The notes: generated from the sequence alone by a model not told the origin. A DNA stretch of 43,345 nucleotides from Xenorhabdus yunnanensis (GCF_028598805.1 NZ_JAQRFI010000039.1:1-43345); one strand, 5' to 3'. Shown: positions 23,315 to 33,200, counted from the first letter of the stretch. Numbers and translations: made by a program.

Positions 23315-24830
23315 CCATAAACTTACGATATTCTTCATAAGCGTAATGGTCTGTCATGCCGCTGATGTAGTCCTGAATGAGACGTGCCCGATAATAAAAT
23401 TCGATCATATCTTTTTCGGCTTCATCAGTGGCAACAATTCCCTCCACTGCCTCACCATAAGCCAAACGATGCTTGGTCGAAAGTTTGTGCAGCAGGCGCG
23501 TTTCAATAAAATATTTTTTGTGAAAATTATTCTGATTCAATTCCATGAAATCCTGTCGGGACAGTTCCAGCAAAGGGTTATACACATCCAGCAATCCGGT
23601 AATAATCCGGTATCCCTGTAATTCCAGCTCTTCCACTTCAGGATGATTGAAAACCCGTTTACGCGTGACACTTTTCAAGGTTTTCAATAAACGGTGTTCA
23701 TCTCCATCTCCTTCCAACAGGGCATGGTTAAATGTACCTGCATAAATTTCCGGAAGGTGTTCAATAAACAGTTTAGCGCTATAAGGCACTAATTTCCCTG
23801 TGATAAATACCCGCAAATACATGAAAAATTGTTCGTGGGCATTACGGCGGGCTTCATTATTGGCTGTTTTTTTATAGGCTTGTGCCACTGTAGATTCGAA
23901 CAAATCATTCTTTCTGTGTCCGCCATTTTCTTCCCACTCTTTTTTCAGGTATTCCACCAACTGAGCGACATTGAAAATACCCTTTTCAACAGCATCGTCC
24001 AAATCAGCAATGCAATATGAAATATCATCTGCGGCTTCCATAATGTATGTCAGCGGGAAACGACAGAAATCTCCCATTTGCAATTCTTTTCTCAATTCAC
24101 GGATAAAATTCTCTTCTGACCAGTAATAGCCTTTTTTCTTCATCAGATAACTGAATTCAGCCGGAGCTTCTTCCAGACGATAGGCCGGACACGTATATTT
24201 CAATACGCAACCAATCTGGGCATAAGTGAGATTCAAGCGCAGCAGATTATGTGCCAGCCGGATAGCTTGGGCATTGCCTTCAAACTGACATAAATCTTTA
24301 CGCAATTGCCGGCGGAATAAATCTTTTTTTTCTTCCCCCGTCAGACATAACGCCGCGACTTTACAAGTATCCTGCTGCTCTTCCGTTTTTGGCGAATAAT
24401 CAGGAGACAATCGGCGGGAGAACCAATCTCTAATTGCTGCCTCACCAAAATGCCCAAATGGGGGATTGCCGATATCGTGCATCAGGCAAGCCATTTCAAT
24501 CAGACTTTCAAAAGCAAGTAAGCGATCACTCAGCCCATATTTTTCCAATAAATTTTGCTTTGCCAGCTCCGCAATAATCGTTTTTGAAATATAGCGCCCT
24601 ATTTGCTGCACTTCGAGCGAATGCGTCAACCGACTGCGTACAGCGGCATTACGCTCCAATGGGAATACCTGTGTTTTCTGCTGCAACCGCCGAATGGCGG
24701 CTGAGTTGATGATCCTTCCCCTATCACTTTCAAACTGGCGGCTTACTTGCTCTTCATCATCGGGATGAATGGAAGATTTACTGAACTTACGTTGGTAATT
24801 CAACTTCTGCTTAAAATCAATCTTAGACAT
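23304..24830 (-). CDS. dgt: Deoxyguanosinetriphosphate triphosphohydrolase Dgt
   Basis: Cleaves dGTP to deoxyguanosine and tripolyphosphate. The 508 residues (E. coli 505) carry the HD-domain metal site: [15 protein letters not shown], then [13 protein letters not shown], and the late Asp in [13 protein letters not shown]. The preceding [15 protein letters not shown] block reads [26 protein letters not shown] before the ATG at 24830 supports that start over 24842. Its last 11 bases overlap the end of convergent barA. It is divergent from mtnN, as in E. coli. Confidence 0.96.
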   Translation of the reverse strand: MSKIDFKQKLNYQRKFSKSSIHPDDEEQVSRQFESDRGRIINSAAIRRLQQKTQVFPLERNAAVRSRLTHSLEVQQIGRYISKTIIAELAKQNLLEKYGLSDRLLAFESLIEMACLMHDIGNPPFGHFGEAAIRDWFSRRLSPDYSPKTEEQQDTCKVAALCLTGEEKKDLFRRQLRKDLCQFEGNAQAIRLAHNLLRLNLTYAQIGCVLKYTCPAYRLEEAPAEFSYLMKKKGYYWSEENFIRELRKELQMGDFCRFPLTYIMEAADDISYCIADLDDAVEKGIFNVAQLVEYLKKEWEENGGHRKNDLFESTVAQAYKKTANNEARRNAHEQFFMYLRVFITGKLVPYSAKLFIEHLPEIYAGTFNHALLEGDGDEHRLLKTLKSVTRKRVFNHPEVEELELQGYRIITGLLDVYNPLLELSRQDFMELNQNNFHKKYFIETRLLHKLSTKHRLAYGEAVEGIVATDEAEKDMIEFYYRARLIQDYISGMTDHYAYEEYRKFMVTK

Positions 24831-24942
24831 TAATCCCCCCATACCAAATGAAACGACTATTTAGAATTGGAAACTCTAGTAAATGGCTATTCAATGATAC
24901 ACTTCCCGATTAAATCGGCCTTTTAATAGTGAGTATGACACA

Positions 24943-25641
24943 ATGAAAATAGGTGTAATAGGTGCAATGGAACAAGAAGTGACTTTGCTGCGTGACCAGA
25001 TCGAAGGTCTGCAAACATTGTCACGAGGTGGATGTGAAATCTATACCGGCAAGCTGAATGGCGTGGATATCGCCTTGTTAAAATCCGGTATTGGCAAAGT
25101 CTCCGCCGCACTTGGAACCACCTTGTTGATTGAACATTGCCAGCCAGATATCGTGATTAACACGGGTTCAGCAGGTGGCCTTGATCCTAAACTAAAAGTG
25201 GGCGATATCGTGGTTTCCGAAGAAGTTCGCTACCATGATGCCGATCTTACTGCCTTTGGCTATGAGCCGGGACAAATGGCACAATGCCCTCCTGCTTTTG
25301 TTGCTGACGATAAATTAATCATTCTGGCAGAAAAATGCATCCAATCTCTCAATCTGAATGCCGTTCGCGGTCTGGTTTGCAGCGGTGATGCCTTTATCAA
25401 TGGTTCAGAACCATTGGCACGCATTCGGGCTACTTTCCCAAAAGTTACTGCGGTTGAAATGGAAGCCGCAGCCATTGGTCATGTTTGCCATCAATATAAA
25501 GTCCCCTTTGCTGTCGTTCGTGCTATTTCTGACGTTGCAGATCAAGAATCCCATATCAGTTTTGATGAATTTTTGGTTGTCGCGGCGCGTGAATCCACAC
25601 GGATGATCAATGCCATGCTGACCGAACTGAGCAAACAGTAA
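24943..25641 (+). CDS. mtnN: 5'-methylthioadenosine/S-adenosylhomocysteine nucleosidase MtnN
   Basis: Cleaves adenine from methylthioadenosine, S-adenosylhomocysteine and 5'-deoxyadenosine, feeding methionine salvage and AI-2 production (also called Pfs). The 232 residues equal the E. coli length. Glu12 in [13 protein letters not shown], the substrate-binding [12 protein letters not shown] (Glu near 174) and AISDVADQ with catalytic Asp near 197 are all present. It starts an mtnN-btuF operon with a 27-bp gap to btuF. Confidence 0.97.
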   Translation: MKIGVIGAMEQEVTLLRDQIEGLQTLSRGGCEIYTGKLNGVDIALLKSGIGKVSAALGTTLLIEHCQPDIVINTGSAGGLDPKLKVGDIVVSEEVRYHDADLTAFGYEPGQMAQCPPAFVADDKLIILAEKCIQSLNLNAVRGLVCSGDAFINGSEPLARIRATFPKVTAVEMEAAAIGHVCHQYKVPFAVVRAISDVADQESHISFDEFLVVAARESTRMINAMLTELSKQ

Positions 25642-25668
25642 ACCATCATTTAAAGTGGAGCATAGGTA

Positions 25669-26508
25669 ATGAAATCATTCTTGAAAACAATCCCCCATCG
25701 ATCCGTTTGGCTGGCATTCTCATTCCTTTTGTATGTTTTCAATGCTCCACTTTATGCGGCAGCTTCCCGTGTTATTAGTCTTGCGCCATCAACGACAGAA
25801 CTGGCATATGCTGCGGGGCTGGGCGATCAGCTAATCGCAGTTAGCGCTTACTCCGATTATCCCGAAGCCGCTAAAAAGCTGGAGCAAGTCGCTGACTGGC
25901 AAGGACTCAATGTAGAACGAATCATCGCCCTGAAACCTGACCTGATTCTGGCATGGCGTGGCGGTAACCCTCAACGCCCTCTGGAACAACTCGCTGCTTT
26001 GGGAATTCCGATTTTTTATTCTGATATAAAAAAAGTAGAAGATGTTACGATAGAACTGGAACGGCTTGCTGCCTATAGCCCACATCCTGATATAGCTAAA
26101 AAATCAGCCGAAGCTATTCGCAATAAATTCAATAAATTAAAACAAGATTATGCCAATCTGACTCCTACGCCTGTGTTCTTACAATTTGGTATGAATCCGA
26201 TTTTTACCTCATCCAGCCACACTATCCAAAGCGAAATTGTCTCCGTATGTGGCGGTAAAAATATTTTTGCTGACAGCCCCGTTCCATGGCCGCAGGTGAA
26301 TCGTGAGCAAGTACTTACCCGCAAACCAGAAATGATTGTAATAGGTGGAACGGAAGAACAAAAACAGCGAGTCACAGATTTTTGGCAGTCACAGATGAAC
26401 ATCAGTATAATCGCCTTGAATGATGACTGGTTTAGCCGCTCAGGGCCGAGGATTATTTTGGCGGCAGAGCAACTTTGTAGCCGATTAAATCATCACACCG
26501 CTCACTAA
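25669..26508 (+). CDS. btuF: Vitamin B12-binding protein BtuF
   Basis: Periplasmic cobalamin-binding protein for the BtuCD importer. The 279 residues (E. coli 266) start with a signal peptide (basic [11 protein letters not shown], hydrophobic [11 protein letters not shown], cleavage near YAAA), then the binding-protein fold: [17 protein letters not shown], the long bridging helix, and [17 protein letters not shown] lies before the ATG. The last 200 bp (from 26309) recur at 32841-33082 on the far side of the haemagglutinin island. The C-terminal ten residues differ between the copies. yadS, which follows btuF in E. coli, is not present. Confidence 0.94.
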   Translation: MKSFLKTIPHRSVWLAFSFLLYVFNAPLYAAASRVISLAPSTTELAYAAGLGDQLIAVSAYSDYPEAAKKLEQVADWQGLNVERIIALKPDLILAWRGGNPQRPLEQLAALGIPIFYSDIKKVEDVTIELERLAAYSPHPDIAKKSAEAIRNKFNKLKQDYANLTPTPVFLQFGMNPIFTSSSHTIQSEIVSVCGGKNIFADSPVPWPQVNREQVLTRKPEMIVIGGTEEQKQRVTDFWQSQMNISIIALNDDWFSRSGPRIILAAEQLCSRLNHHTAH

Positions 26509-26592
26509 ATACCCCCTGACAATCAAAGAAAAAATAATTATCAGACACTGTAATTATTTTTCATTAAATAAACATTCAGAAAATATGTTCAC

Positions 26593-26614
26593 GCCCTGCT
26601 TATTATCACAGGGC
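26593..26614 (+). terminator. Probable btuF terminator
   Basis: GCCCTG pairs with CAGGGC around TTATTAT-type sequence, followed by an AT-rich tail (tattattta). It lies about 85 bp after the btuF stop. Confidence 0.5.
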
Positions 26615-26701
26615 TATTATTTATCACTATAATTTAATATTAGACATCTATTAATTTGAAGATTTTTTTCTTTTTATAAAAAAGCAATGGTGGTGAGAAC
26701 G

Positions 26702-26840
26702 TTTCCGGGGGGAAAGTCTGGGGAGGGGTATTCTTAACATGGTGGTAAGCTCCGTGTGGTGAACGGAACTTGATTAAAGCAAAGTGCCAGATAAAAAACC
26801 AGCACTTTGTCAGTAGTCTGAGCCACTTAATTAAGTGGCT
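26702..26840. other. Cluster of four inverted repeats, unknown structured element
   Basis: Within 140 bp lie TTTCC/GGAAA (26702-26715), AAGCTCCGT/ACGGAACTT with one wobble (26747-26771), CAAAGTGC/GCACTTTG (26780-26809) and the 20-bp perfect palindrome AGCCACTTAATTAAGTGGCT (26821-26840). The first part is G-rich, unlike the AT-rich sequence around it. No ORF fits. It could be a small RNA, a remnant of an insertion element end, or stacked terminators at the island edge. I could not match it to a known RNA family. Confidence 0.4.
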
Positions 26841-26912
26841 TAGTATAACTTTCTATTTGAAGCATTAAATTATTTCTTCAAAAGAAGTAAAGTTATTTTA
26901 AATATAATTTCA

Positions 26913-27869
26913 TTAATAAGGCTTACCATCTATAAATATTTTAGTTTTAGAATCATTACCATAAAAATTTATATTTTTCATATCTTCAGATCCATTTGTC
27001 GTAACATAGATATTACCCCCATTATTACTTGCATGAATTTCAGGACCCTTTAAATTACGTAAATTAATCCCAACACAATCTTCAGTACTTGTTAATCTAA
27101 TTCTAGCGTCAGCATACATACCGCCTAAATCTTTAACATTGATTGAAAATTGAGGTTTAGCTCCTTCTCCCTCAATTAATCGAGTTAGACTAGGATTTTT
27201 CATATGAGGTGCTATAGTTCCGGTCATTGCAATAATTACTGGAGCTCTAACTATACCATTTACCTCTAAAGCTCTACTCATAAGAGAGACTCCTTTAGGG
27301 CCATTATCTCTAGCTTTAAGCTCTAAGCCTTTTTCACCAACAGTGATTTGACCTTTGGCTATTTCTAAAGTAAGTAGATCTTTTTTATCGAAAGTAGGTT
27401 TACCTGTAGTAATATTAAAATCATTATTATTAATAAAACTAGCCCCATTAATCATAACACCATTAGGATTAGCTATGATAACTTTAGCTTTATCCCCAAC
27501 TACTTCTAATGCTCCTAAAAGTTGAGATTGATTACCACCAACTATTTCATTAACAATTATTTCTGCAGATCTATTTTTAAAATTAGGATTCTTATCTAAT
27601 TGACCCACTAATTCAGAAGTTATTTTAGTTAATGAATTATTTAATACTAGATCTTGCTTCTCGACATTAAATTCTTTATAAGTGTTTCTAGACATTCCAG
27701 AAAGAGTAGGGGTAGCTATATTAACAACTGGAACATTATTAATATTTTGAATTTGAGTATTAGAATCGTTAGAAATTATTTAATTTGCAAAGGCTGGGTT
27801 GATAGAAAATAATAAAGACGCAAGAGAAGTTACTTTTACAAAATAGATAGCGTTTTTAAATATAATCAT
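26913..27869 (-). pseudogene. TpsA/CdiA-type exoprotein N-terminus with nonsense codon
   Basis: From an ATG at 27869 (ribosome site AGAAG) the DNA codes a signal peptide (MIIFKNAIYFVKVTSLASLL, ending NPAFA), then a TAA at 27780-27782 in frame, then a TPS secretion domain: EIIVNEIVGGN, VIIANPNGVMING (the NPNG motif of TPS domains), GQITVGEKGLELKA, and RLTSTEDCVGINLRNLKG. It ends after about 318 codons, far short of a full exoprotein, so it is both interrupted and truncated. TpsA proteins are exported through a TpsB pore. Its base composition is much more AT-rich than the core genes. About 200 bp of gene-free AT-rich DNA precede it. Confidence 0.8.
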
Positions 27870-28080
27870 AGTTTAATCTTCTTTTAGTTGATAAAATTTA
27901 AACTGATTCAATAAACTTTGTTATGCTAATTTGAATTATATGATTTAGTTTACTATTTTAATTCTCCTTTCACTTAGTTTTACTTGAAAGAATATTTATT
28001 ATGAGTCTAAGATTTTTAAATACTTAATTAATTTAACAGGAAAAATAATCTATTTATCTTCAATATAATCCCAAGTTATT

Positions 28081-28479
28081 TTATTCAACTTCTCTAATAT
28101 AGTACTTTTCCGAACTATACCAACATATAGTTTTGTATTTTTCAGATATAAGTTTCTTATCTTTTTTGTAATAATCCATTACTTCTCCAGGAGACCAACT
28201 ACGTCCGTATGAAAAAAGAGCTTCTTCTTTGATTAAAGATTTAATTATTTTTATTTTTTCTTCTTCCGTATCTACCGATAGTTTCATAAAATTTGTAAAG
28301 GGATCTATATAATATCTATCATCATCCTTATAATATTCTCTGATTTCATCATTCATTATAGAAAAACCTAGTAACTTCATCTTGTTAACTAGTCTATCTC
28401 CGTTTTTTGTAACCATAATCTTTAAAGTATTGCTTACTATATCTCTAATTATAATTGAATTTTCAGGATATTTAATCAT
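28081..28479 (-). CDS. Putative CdiI-type immunity protein
   Basis: An intact 132-residue ORF with no nonsense codon. It starts at ATGA, overlapping the stop of the toxin fragment upstream by four bases, the coupling typical of toxin-immunity pairs at the 3' end of cdiA/fhaB-like genes. The C-terminal part, FSYGRSWSPGEVMDYYKK followed by YKTICW, resembles small ORFs I recall behind haemagglutinin toxins of this type. Acidic and lysine-rich, without signal peptide or membrane segment, so cytoplasmic. Function inferred from position and this resemblance; no experiment known to me. Confidence 0.65.
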   Translation of the reverse strand: MIKYPENSIIIRDIVSNTLKIMVTKNGDRLVNKMKLLGFSIMNDEIREYYKDDDRYYIDPFTNFMKLSVDTEEEKIKIIKSLIKEEALFSYGRSWSPGEVMDYYKKDKKLISEKYKTICWYSSEKYYIREVE

Positions 28480-28864
28480 TTTACATTTACCTTTAATATA
28501 GGTGTAGTTGAAGTAGGGACAGAATTTATCACCATTTCAGGTGCTCCACCGGGTAAATGTTGTCTAGATCCAAGAAAGTTTACATTACCTATAGCTGGCA
28601 TGGGACTATGAGGATTCATATCACGTATACCTTCAATTTTACGAATATTAAATCCCCCTAATAATGAATCCTCTGTTAATCCCATATCTATCTCTATTTG
28701 TTTAGCGGTAGCTTTAGAAATAGTAACTTCCCCACTTTCCACTCCATTGAAATATTTAAGGGCCCCTGTTTATCAGTGATAAAAGTACCGTATCTTCCTA
28801 TTTCAGAATAGTTTTTATCTGCACTTATGGGATTCATATTATATCCTACATTATCTTTTAACAT
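28476..28864 (-). pseudogene. Orphan CdiA-CT-like toxin tip, frameshifted
   Basis: From ATG 28864 one frame reads MLKDNVGYNMNPISADKNY to GTFITDKQG; near the GGGGCCC at about 28760 the coding frame shifts by one base and continues GALKYFNGVESGEVTISKA to LKVNVK. The 88 residues after the shift are open and contain EGIRDMNPHSPM and QHLPGGAPEMVINSVPT, a block I recall at the C-terminus of CdiA/FhaB-type toxins just before an immunity gene. A one-base deletion would explain the break. Without a TPS domain of its own it resembles the orphan cdiA-CT modules found behind cdiA genes; toxin activity class unknown. Confidence 0.6.
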
Positions 28865-28870
28865 TTGATG

Positions 28871-31800
28871 CTAACGTATTCTAGCTTTTTCTACCATCTC
28901 ACTCAATGCATTCCAGTGACCACCTGAACTGGGACTATCTGATGGAAAAAGCTTTATATTTGATTTATTAAGAATTCCCTCTCCTTTCAATACGCCTATA
29001 GGAATTGTAGCTCCAGTCAAAAACCCCGCAACATTTTCTAAAGATTTTTGATCCAAGACATGCCAAGTTCAGTACTTAATAAAGTAACAGCGTCTTGTAA
29101 ATTTTGATCATTTTTTACTTTTATATCCGAAGTAATACCTGTGTTTGCATTAACTGTAAGTGTTCCTCCTACATTAATTTGAGGTAAAATTCATTTATTT
29201 TCTTGATAACCTTGATCGCTGTGTTTAATGAAAAACCCTTTAGACAATGTAATAGTTTGTCTAAAGTTATTAGCTTCTACAGCCTTAAAATTAACTTTTC
29301 CTTGTAAACTAGTTAAGTTAGTATTTTTACCAGCTTCAATTTTACTGGCTTCAAAATTACTATCATCTCTACTTAGAATATTGATATAACCTGTAGGGGC
29401 CGAGAATTCAGTCACTACTGGAGTTGTAGTTCGATTTATTTTTTTTATTTCTTTTTTCTTTCCCCACCAGTTTCGTTTTGTGGATGTTGATTCGTAATAT
29501 ACGGTTTCATCTAAAGCTTGAGCATATAAATATCCACCTTTAGCGACTATATCCATAGCCCCAGAAGCCATAGCTTCTTTTAAGGATTTATTTGAAACAT
29601 CTGCAATATTTTTTAAGCCTTCAACAGCTAACTTAGTAGCTTTAAATAAAATGCTCCCTTCAGAGGTTATTGTTAATAACCCTTTAGCTCCTAAAATTGT
29701 TCCTTTATGAGTTACGTGCTCATAATTATCACCTTTCATAGAATATTTTCTATTAAGAGCCGCATTAAATTTAATATTACTTCCTGAAGTTATAGTAAGA
29801 TTCCTTCCAGATATTAAATTATCACCTTGGGTTGAAATATCTCCATTAGATACTAAAGTAAGATCTTTATCACTTTTAATGGAAGTTATTAAATTAGCGT
29901 CAAGAAAATAATCTGAATTTGGATCACCTCTACCATAATCTTTCGAGATTGATATTAAGGAATTCCCAGCTAATATTGATGTACTTTCTTTAGAATTAAT
30001 TTGAGCTGCTTGCAATATAAGAGGTCCACCAGAATTTATCGCTATATTTCCGGAATTAATAAATGTAGTTAAATCTTCTACTCTCCCCCAATCAAAAGCA
30101 TATCTTTGGTTAAATTTCTTCAAACCTATTGCAATGCCTTTTCCAGCAGTTAAATTAACACTATTGGTTTCATCTACTTTTACTAAATCATTATTACCAC
30201 CGCAATTATTTGCTCCCCCCCCCCCCCCCAACAATTTATTTGAACATCGGCTAAAACTAAATTTTTACCCGCAGTCATTGAGAGATTTTTAGCCAGAATC
30301 GGGCTTCTAAGCTCAAAAGGCTCTCCAAGAATTTGCTTTGACATTTGTTCATGAGCTGGACTCATCACATAATTTCTAAGCTCTTTATCATTATTTTCAA
30401 TAGTAATATCTTCATTTGCAGAAAATATGATATTCTCTGTTTTACCGACAAGTCGAGTATTCTCAAAAGTAATATTTTTTCCAGCTGAAACAATTAAATC
30501 TTGTAAAGTACCAATAAAACTAGCTATCGCATAAGGTAAATCAGTATAAGTTTTAACTATAGAATCTTCATCACTAATACCATAAACTTTAACATTTCCA
30601 TCTTTACCAATTAAATTAGCAGATTTTGCATATAGCTTAAGCCTTCTAAGATCGATATTATTACCTGCTATAAGGGATACTTCGTTTTCTGCCTTTAATT
30701 CACTTTTTATTGCATTTATATTATTATTTGCAATAAATTTAAGATCATTATTAGCTTTTATTGCCCCATGAATATTGATTTCATTAGCTTTTACTATAAC
30801 ATTCTTACCCTCAACAGAAATTGAATCATCATTAATATGATTCATTCTGTATGCATATTGATCATCCGTTCTAAAATAGGCATCATTAAACTGTTTAGTG
30901 TTTATATTAACTGATTTATTAAAATCTATAACTAAATTATTTTGAGCTTTTATTTGAGGTGTTATTTTTACATAAGGGTTAGGTTTATGATATAAACCAC
31001 TAATATAGGAATGATTCAATTCTTGTCCGGTAAGAATTAAATCTTTTTTAGAGGTAATATTATTAGTACTATTTAAGATATCGGCGTAAATATAGGAATT
31101 ACCCCATGAATGAATTCCTTCTCTAGAAAATGCTAAATCAATTGCTGTATCTTTAGCTAAATCATTATCATATTTCGTTAATCTATCAAATTTGGATATA
31201 ACTTTACTTTCTAAACTTTTAGTTCTAACTATCAGATCTCCCTTATCGGTAGTAATTTTAGCCCCTATATTTAAATCTGTTTTAGCTAAAATATTTCTAC
31301 TCTTAAGTTTATCAGTATTGAATTCACGAATAAGATTTACATCACCATTAACATTTATAGTAATGTCTCCTCGAATATTTCGTAAATCACTTAAGTTAAC
31401 ACCAACGCCACTTTCAGTGGCTAGAATATTAATTCTATCAGCATACATACCACCTAAAGATTTAGTATCAATTGCTAATCTTGGTGAATTTCCTTCACCC
31501 TTAATATTACCAACTAGTGTACCTTTCTGGTAATTTATTTTATTGGCACCTTGAATTATAGTAAGGTTAGTTGATTTTGCTTGAATTTTTCCGTTTAATT
31601 CTAAAGCCCTACTAATAATATCAATAGAATCTAATTCGCCTAAACCACCATCTAAACCTTCACCATGATTTGATTTTGGATAATGTTGAGCATTGTTAAT
31701 AGAGATATTAGCAATTATTTGGCAAGATAAATTATCTTCTGAAGTAAATGAATTTTTTGATTTAGATACTTCAAGATCCGAACCGAAATTTTGTTGTTTT

Positions 31801-31942
31801 TGGGATTCTTTTAATATTTTTTTTGTTTTTGTTTGATAATTTCTTGATCTATCGAACCAATATTATTCGGTAAAGCTATAGTTTCTGAAGAAAATATTAA
31901 AGTTAGATAAAAGAAAGACTTAATAATTTTTCTAATAAACAT
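28871..31942 (-). pseudogene. Chimeric tpsB-start / tpsA haemagglutinin pseudogene
   Basis: Starting at ATG 31942, the frame begins like a TpsB transporter: signal peptide (MFIRKIIKSFFYLTLIFSS), a Q/K-rich stretch (IDQEIIKQKQKK), and after a one-base loss in an A8 run, ILKESQKQQ to NLSCQIIANISINNAQ, the Cys-containing N-terminal pattern of ShlB/FhaC. It then passes directly into TpsA sequence (IISRALELNGKIQAK, MYADRINILATESGVGVNL) and about 1.9 kb of beta-helix haemagglutinin repeats. A G15 tract at 30215-30229 breaks the frame, and two further shifts occur near 29190 and 29040 before a typical end (GGHWNALSEMVEKARIR). Clearly not one intact protein. Very AT-rich. Confidence 0.75.
30215..30229. 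repeat. Poly-C/G tract of 15 in the haemagglutinin pseudogene
   Basis: Fifteen C on the plus strand (G15 in the coding strand). The upstream frame (ADVQINCWGGGG) hits a stop soon after, while the downstream frame (GANNCGGNNDLVKV) continues as haemagglutinin. Tract lengths of 13 or 16 would join the two, so the present length reads as the off state of a possible slipped-strand switch, or as decay, or as an assembly error. Confidence 0.85.
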
Positions 31943-32053
31943 ATGTCTATAAGTCCGTTTTGAATTTTAAAAAGTAGATTAGTTTATATATATTTAATAT
32001 AATTATATGCATATGAAATTAGTTAAAGATAAGCTATAAATAAATATTTATAG

Positions 32054-32083
32054 AAAACCCACTTAAATTCTAAGTGGGTTTTG
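32054..32083. terminator. Bidirectional terminator inside the island
   Basis: AAAACCCACTTA pairs perfectly with TAAGTGGGTTTT around AATTC, with T and A runs on the two sides. It lies just after the stop of the TPS fragment at 32097 and before the tpsB-like start at 31942. Confidence 0.8.
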
Positions 32084-32096
32084 AAATAGTTATTTA

Positions 32097-32699
32097 TTAG
32101 TTAAGTATAGTGTCATATGGGTTCATGTTAATCAGCATGGGAAATCCATTACCGGCTTCAATTTTTGTATTACTCGCTTGATTGATAACTGGAGCCATTA
32201 CCATAAGAGAGTTACCACTTTTAATAGTACCTGAAAGATTTACTGGACCACTAGATGATACGGTTAAAATTTCAGTACTTACTAAATTACTTAAATTGAT
32301 ACCAAATCCATTTTCAGTAGATTGTACAAAAATCTTACTAGCGTACATACTACCTAAAGCTTTTGTATCTATTGCAAATCTAGGTTTATTATAATCTGTT
32401 TCATCACCACCAGCTTTTATAGAAATATCATTAGCTTTAATTTGCCCATTTACTTCTAAAAATCTACTTACAAGCGCAACTCCATTTATACCATCACCAT
32501 TCAAACCTTTTTCACCAATAGTGATCTGACCTTTGCTTACATTAACAGAATGGAGATCTCCATTCTGATTAGATATTACTACATTAGCTTTATTACCAAC
32601 TACTTCATTAACGATAATTCTAGCAGCACTATTTAAATTATGATTTTTATTTAATTGACCTGCTAATTGAGAATTCACTCTACTTAATTCGAAACTCAA
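32097..32699 (-). pseudogene. Truncated TPS-domain fragment
   Basis: About 200 codons related to the TPS domain at 26913-27869 and to the one inside the chimeric pseudogene: SQLAGQLNKNHNLN, ARIIVNEVVGNKANVVIS, GQITIGEKGL, VALVSRFLEVNGQIKA, MYASKIFVQSTENGFGINL. The NPNG motif region is shortened (SNQNGDL), the 5' end with signal peptide is missing, and the homology starts abruptly near 32690 where an unrelated plus-strand fragment begins. It is a third partial copy of the same domain in 6 kb, so duplication or repeated recombination has shaped the island. Confidence 0.75.
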
Positions 32700-32840
32700 T
32701 GGATAATTCCCACTTCAACGCCAAATAATCCATATAAACTGCAAGCTCAAATCAACACTGTTGAATTTGGTTGGCTCACTCAAACTGAATCTTTTCGAAT
32801 CAAGGAAGAGGAGGTTCCGGATTACAATTATAGTTGGTTA
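32688..32840 (+). pseudogene. Unidentified gene fragment at the island edge
   Basis: An open stretch of 51 codons without start: WIIPTSTPNNPYKLQAQ, then INTVEFGWLTQTESFRIKE, then EEVPDYNYSWLK, before it runs out of frame into the btuF copy at 32841. Its composition (Pro, Trp, aromatic residues) looks protein-like. It is flanked on both sides by unrelated sequence, so it is a scrap left by recombination. I do not recognise the family. Confidence 0.4.
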
Positions 32841-33082
32841 AAGTACTTACCCGCAAACCAGAAATGATTGTAATAGGCGGAACGGCAGAACAAAAACAGC
32901 GAGTCGCGGATTTTTGGCAGTCACAGATGAACGTCAGTATTATCGCCTTGAATGATGACTGGTTTAGCCGCGCAGGGCCGAGGATTATTTTGGCAGCAGA
33001 GCAACTTTGTCAGCAGTTAAATTATCCTGAGAAAAAAGCAACCGCTCAGGTGAATAATCTCATTCGCTATCCTCATAATTAA
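32841..33082 (+). pseudogene. btuF: Second copy of the btuF 3' end
   Basis: From AAGTACTTACCCGC onward the sequence repeats 26309-26508 with about eight mismatches in the first 165 bp, in the same strand and reading frame ([20 protein letters not shown]). The copies diverge at the very end: this one continues as LCQQLNYPEKKATAQVN and stops 14 codons later than the full gene. It has no signal peptide or first two thirds, so it is not functional alone. The homology starts sharply at 26309/32841, marking one boundary of the inserted island. Confidence 0.9.
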
Positions 33083-33157
33083 CGAGTACTAAATCTATTC
33101 ATAGGAGAAACGTTAGGATGGTTGGGAACACTGGGGGCGCGTCATCGCAATAGATGC

Positions 33158-33186
33158 TACAAAATAGCCTCCCAAAAAGGAGGCCA
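33158..33186 (-). terminator. erpA terminator
   Basis: On the minus strand GGCCTCC and GGAGGCT pair around TTTTTG and are followed by ATTTTGT. It lies about 100 bp behind erpA, after the tandem repeats. Confidence 0.7.
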
Positions 33187-33200
33187 TTATTACTATTTAT

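Noticed and set aside
26747-26771. Domain V-like hairpin of a group II intron
   Set aside because: The stem and the loop do not fit the conserved domain V pattern and no reverse transcriptase frame is near.
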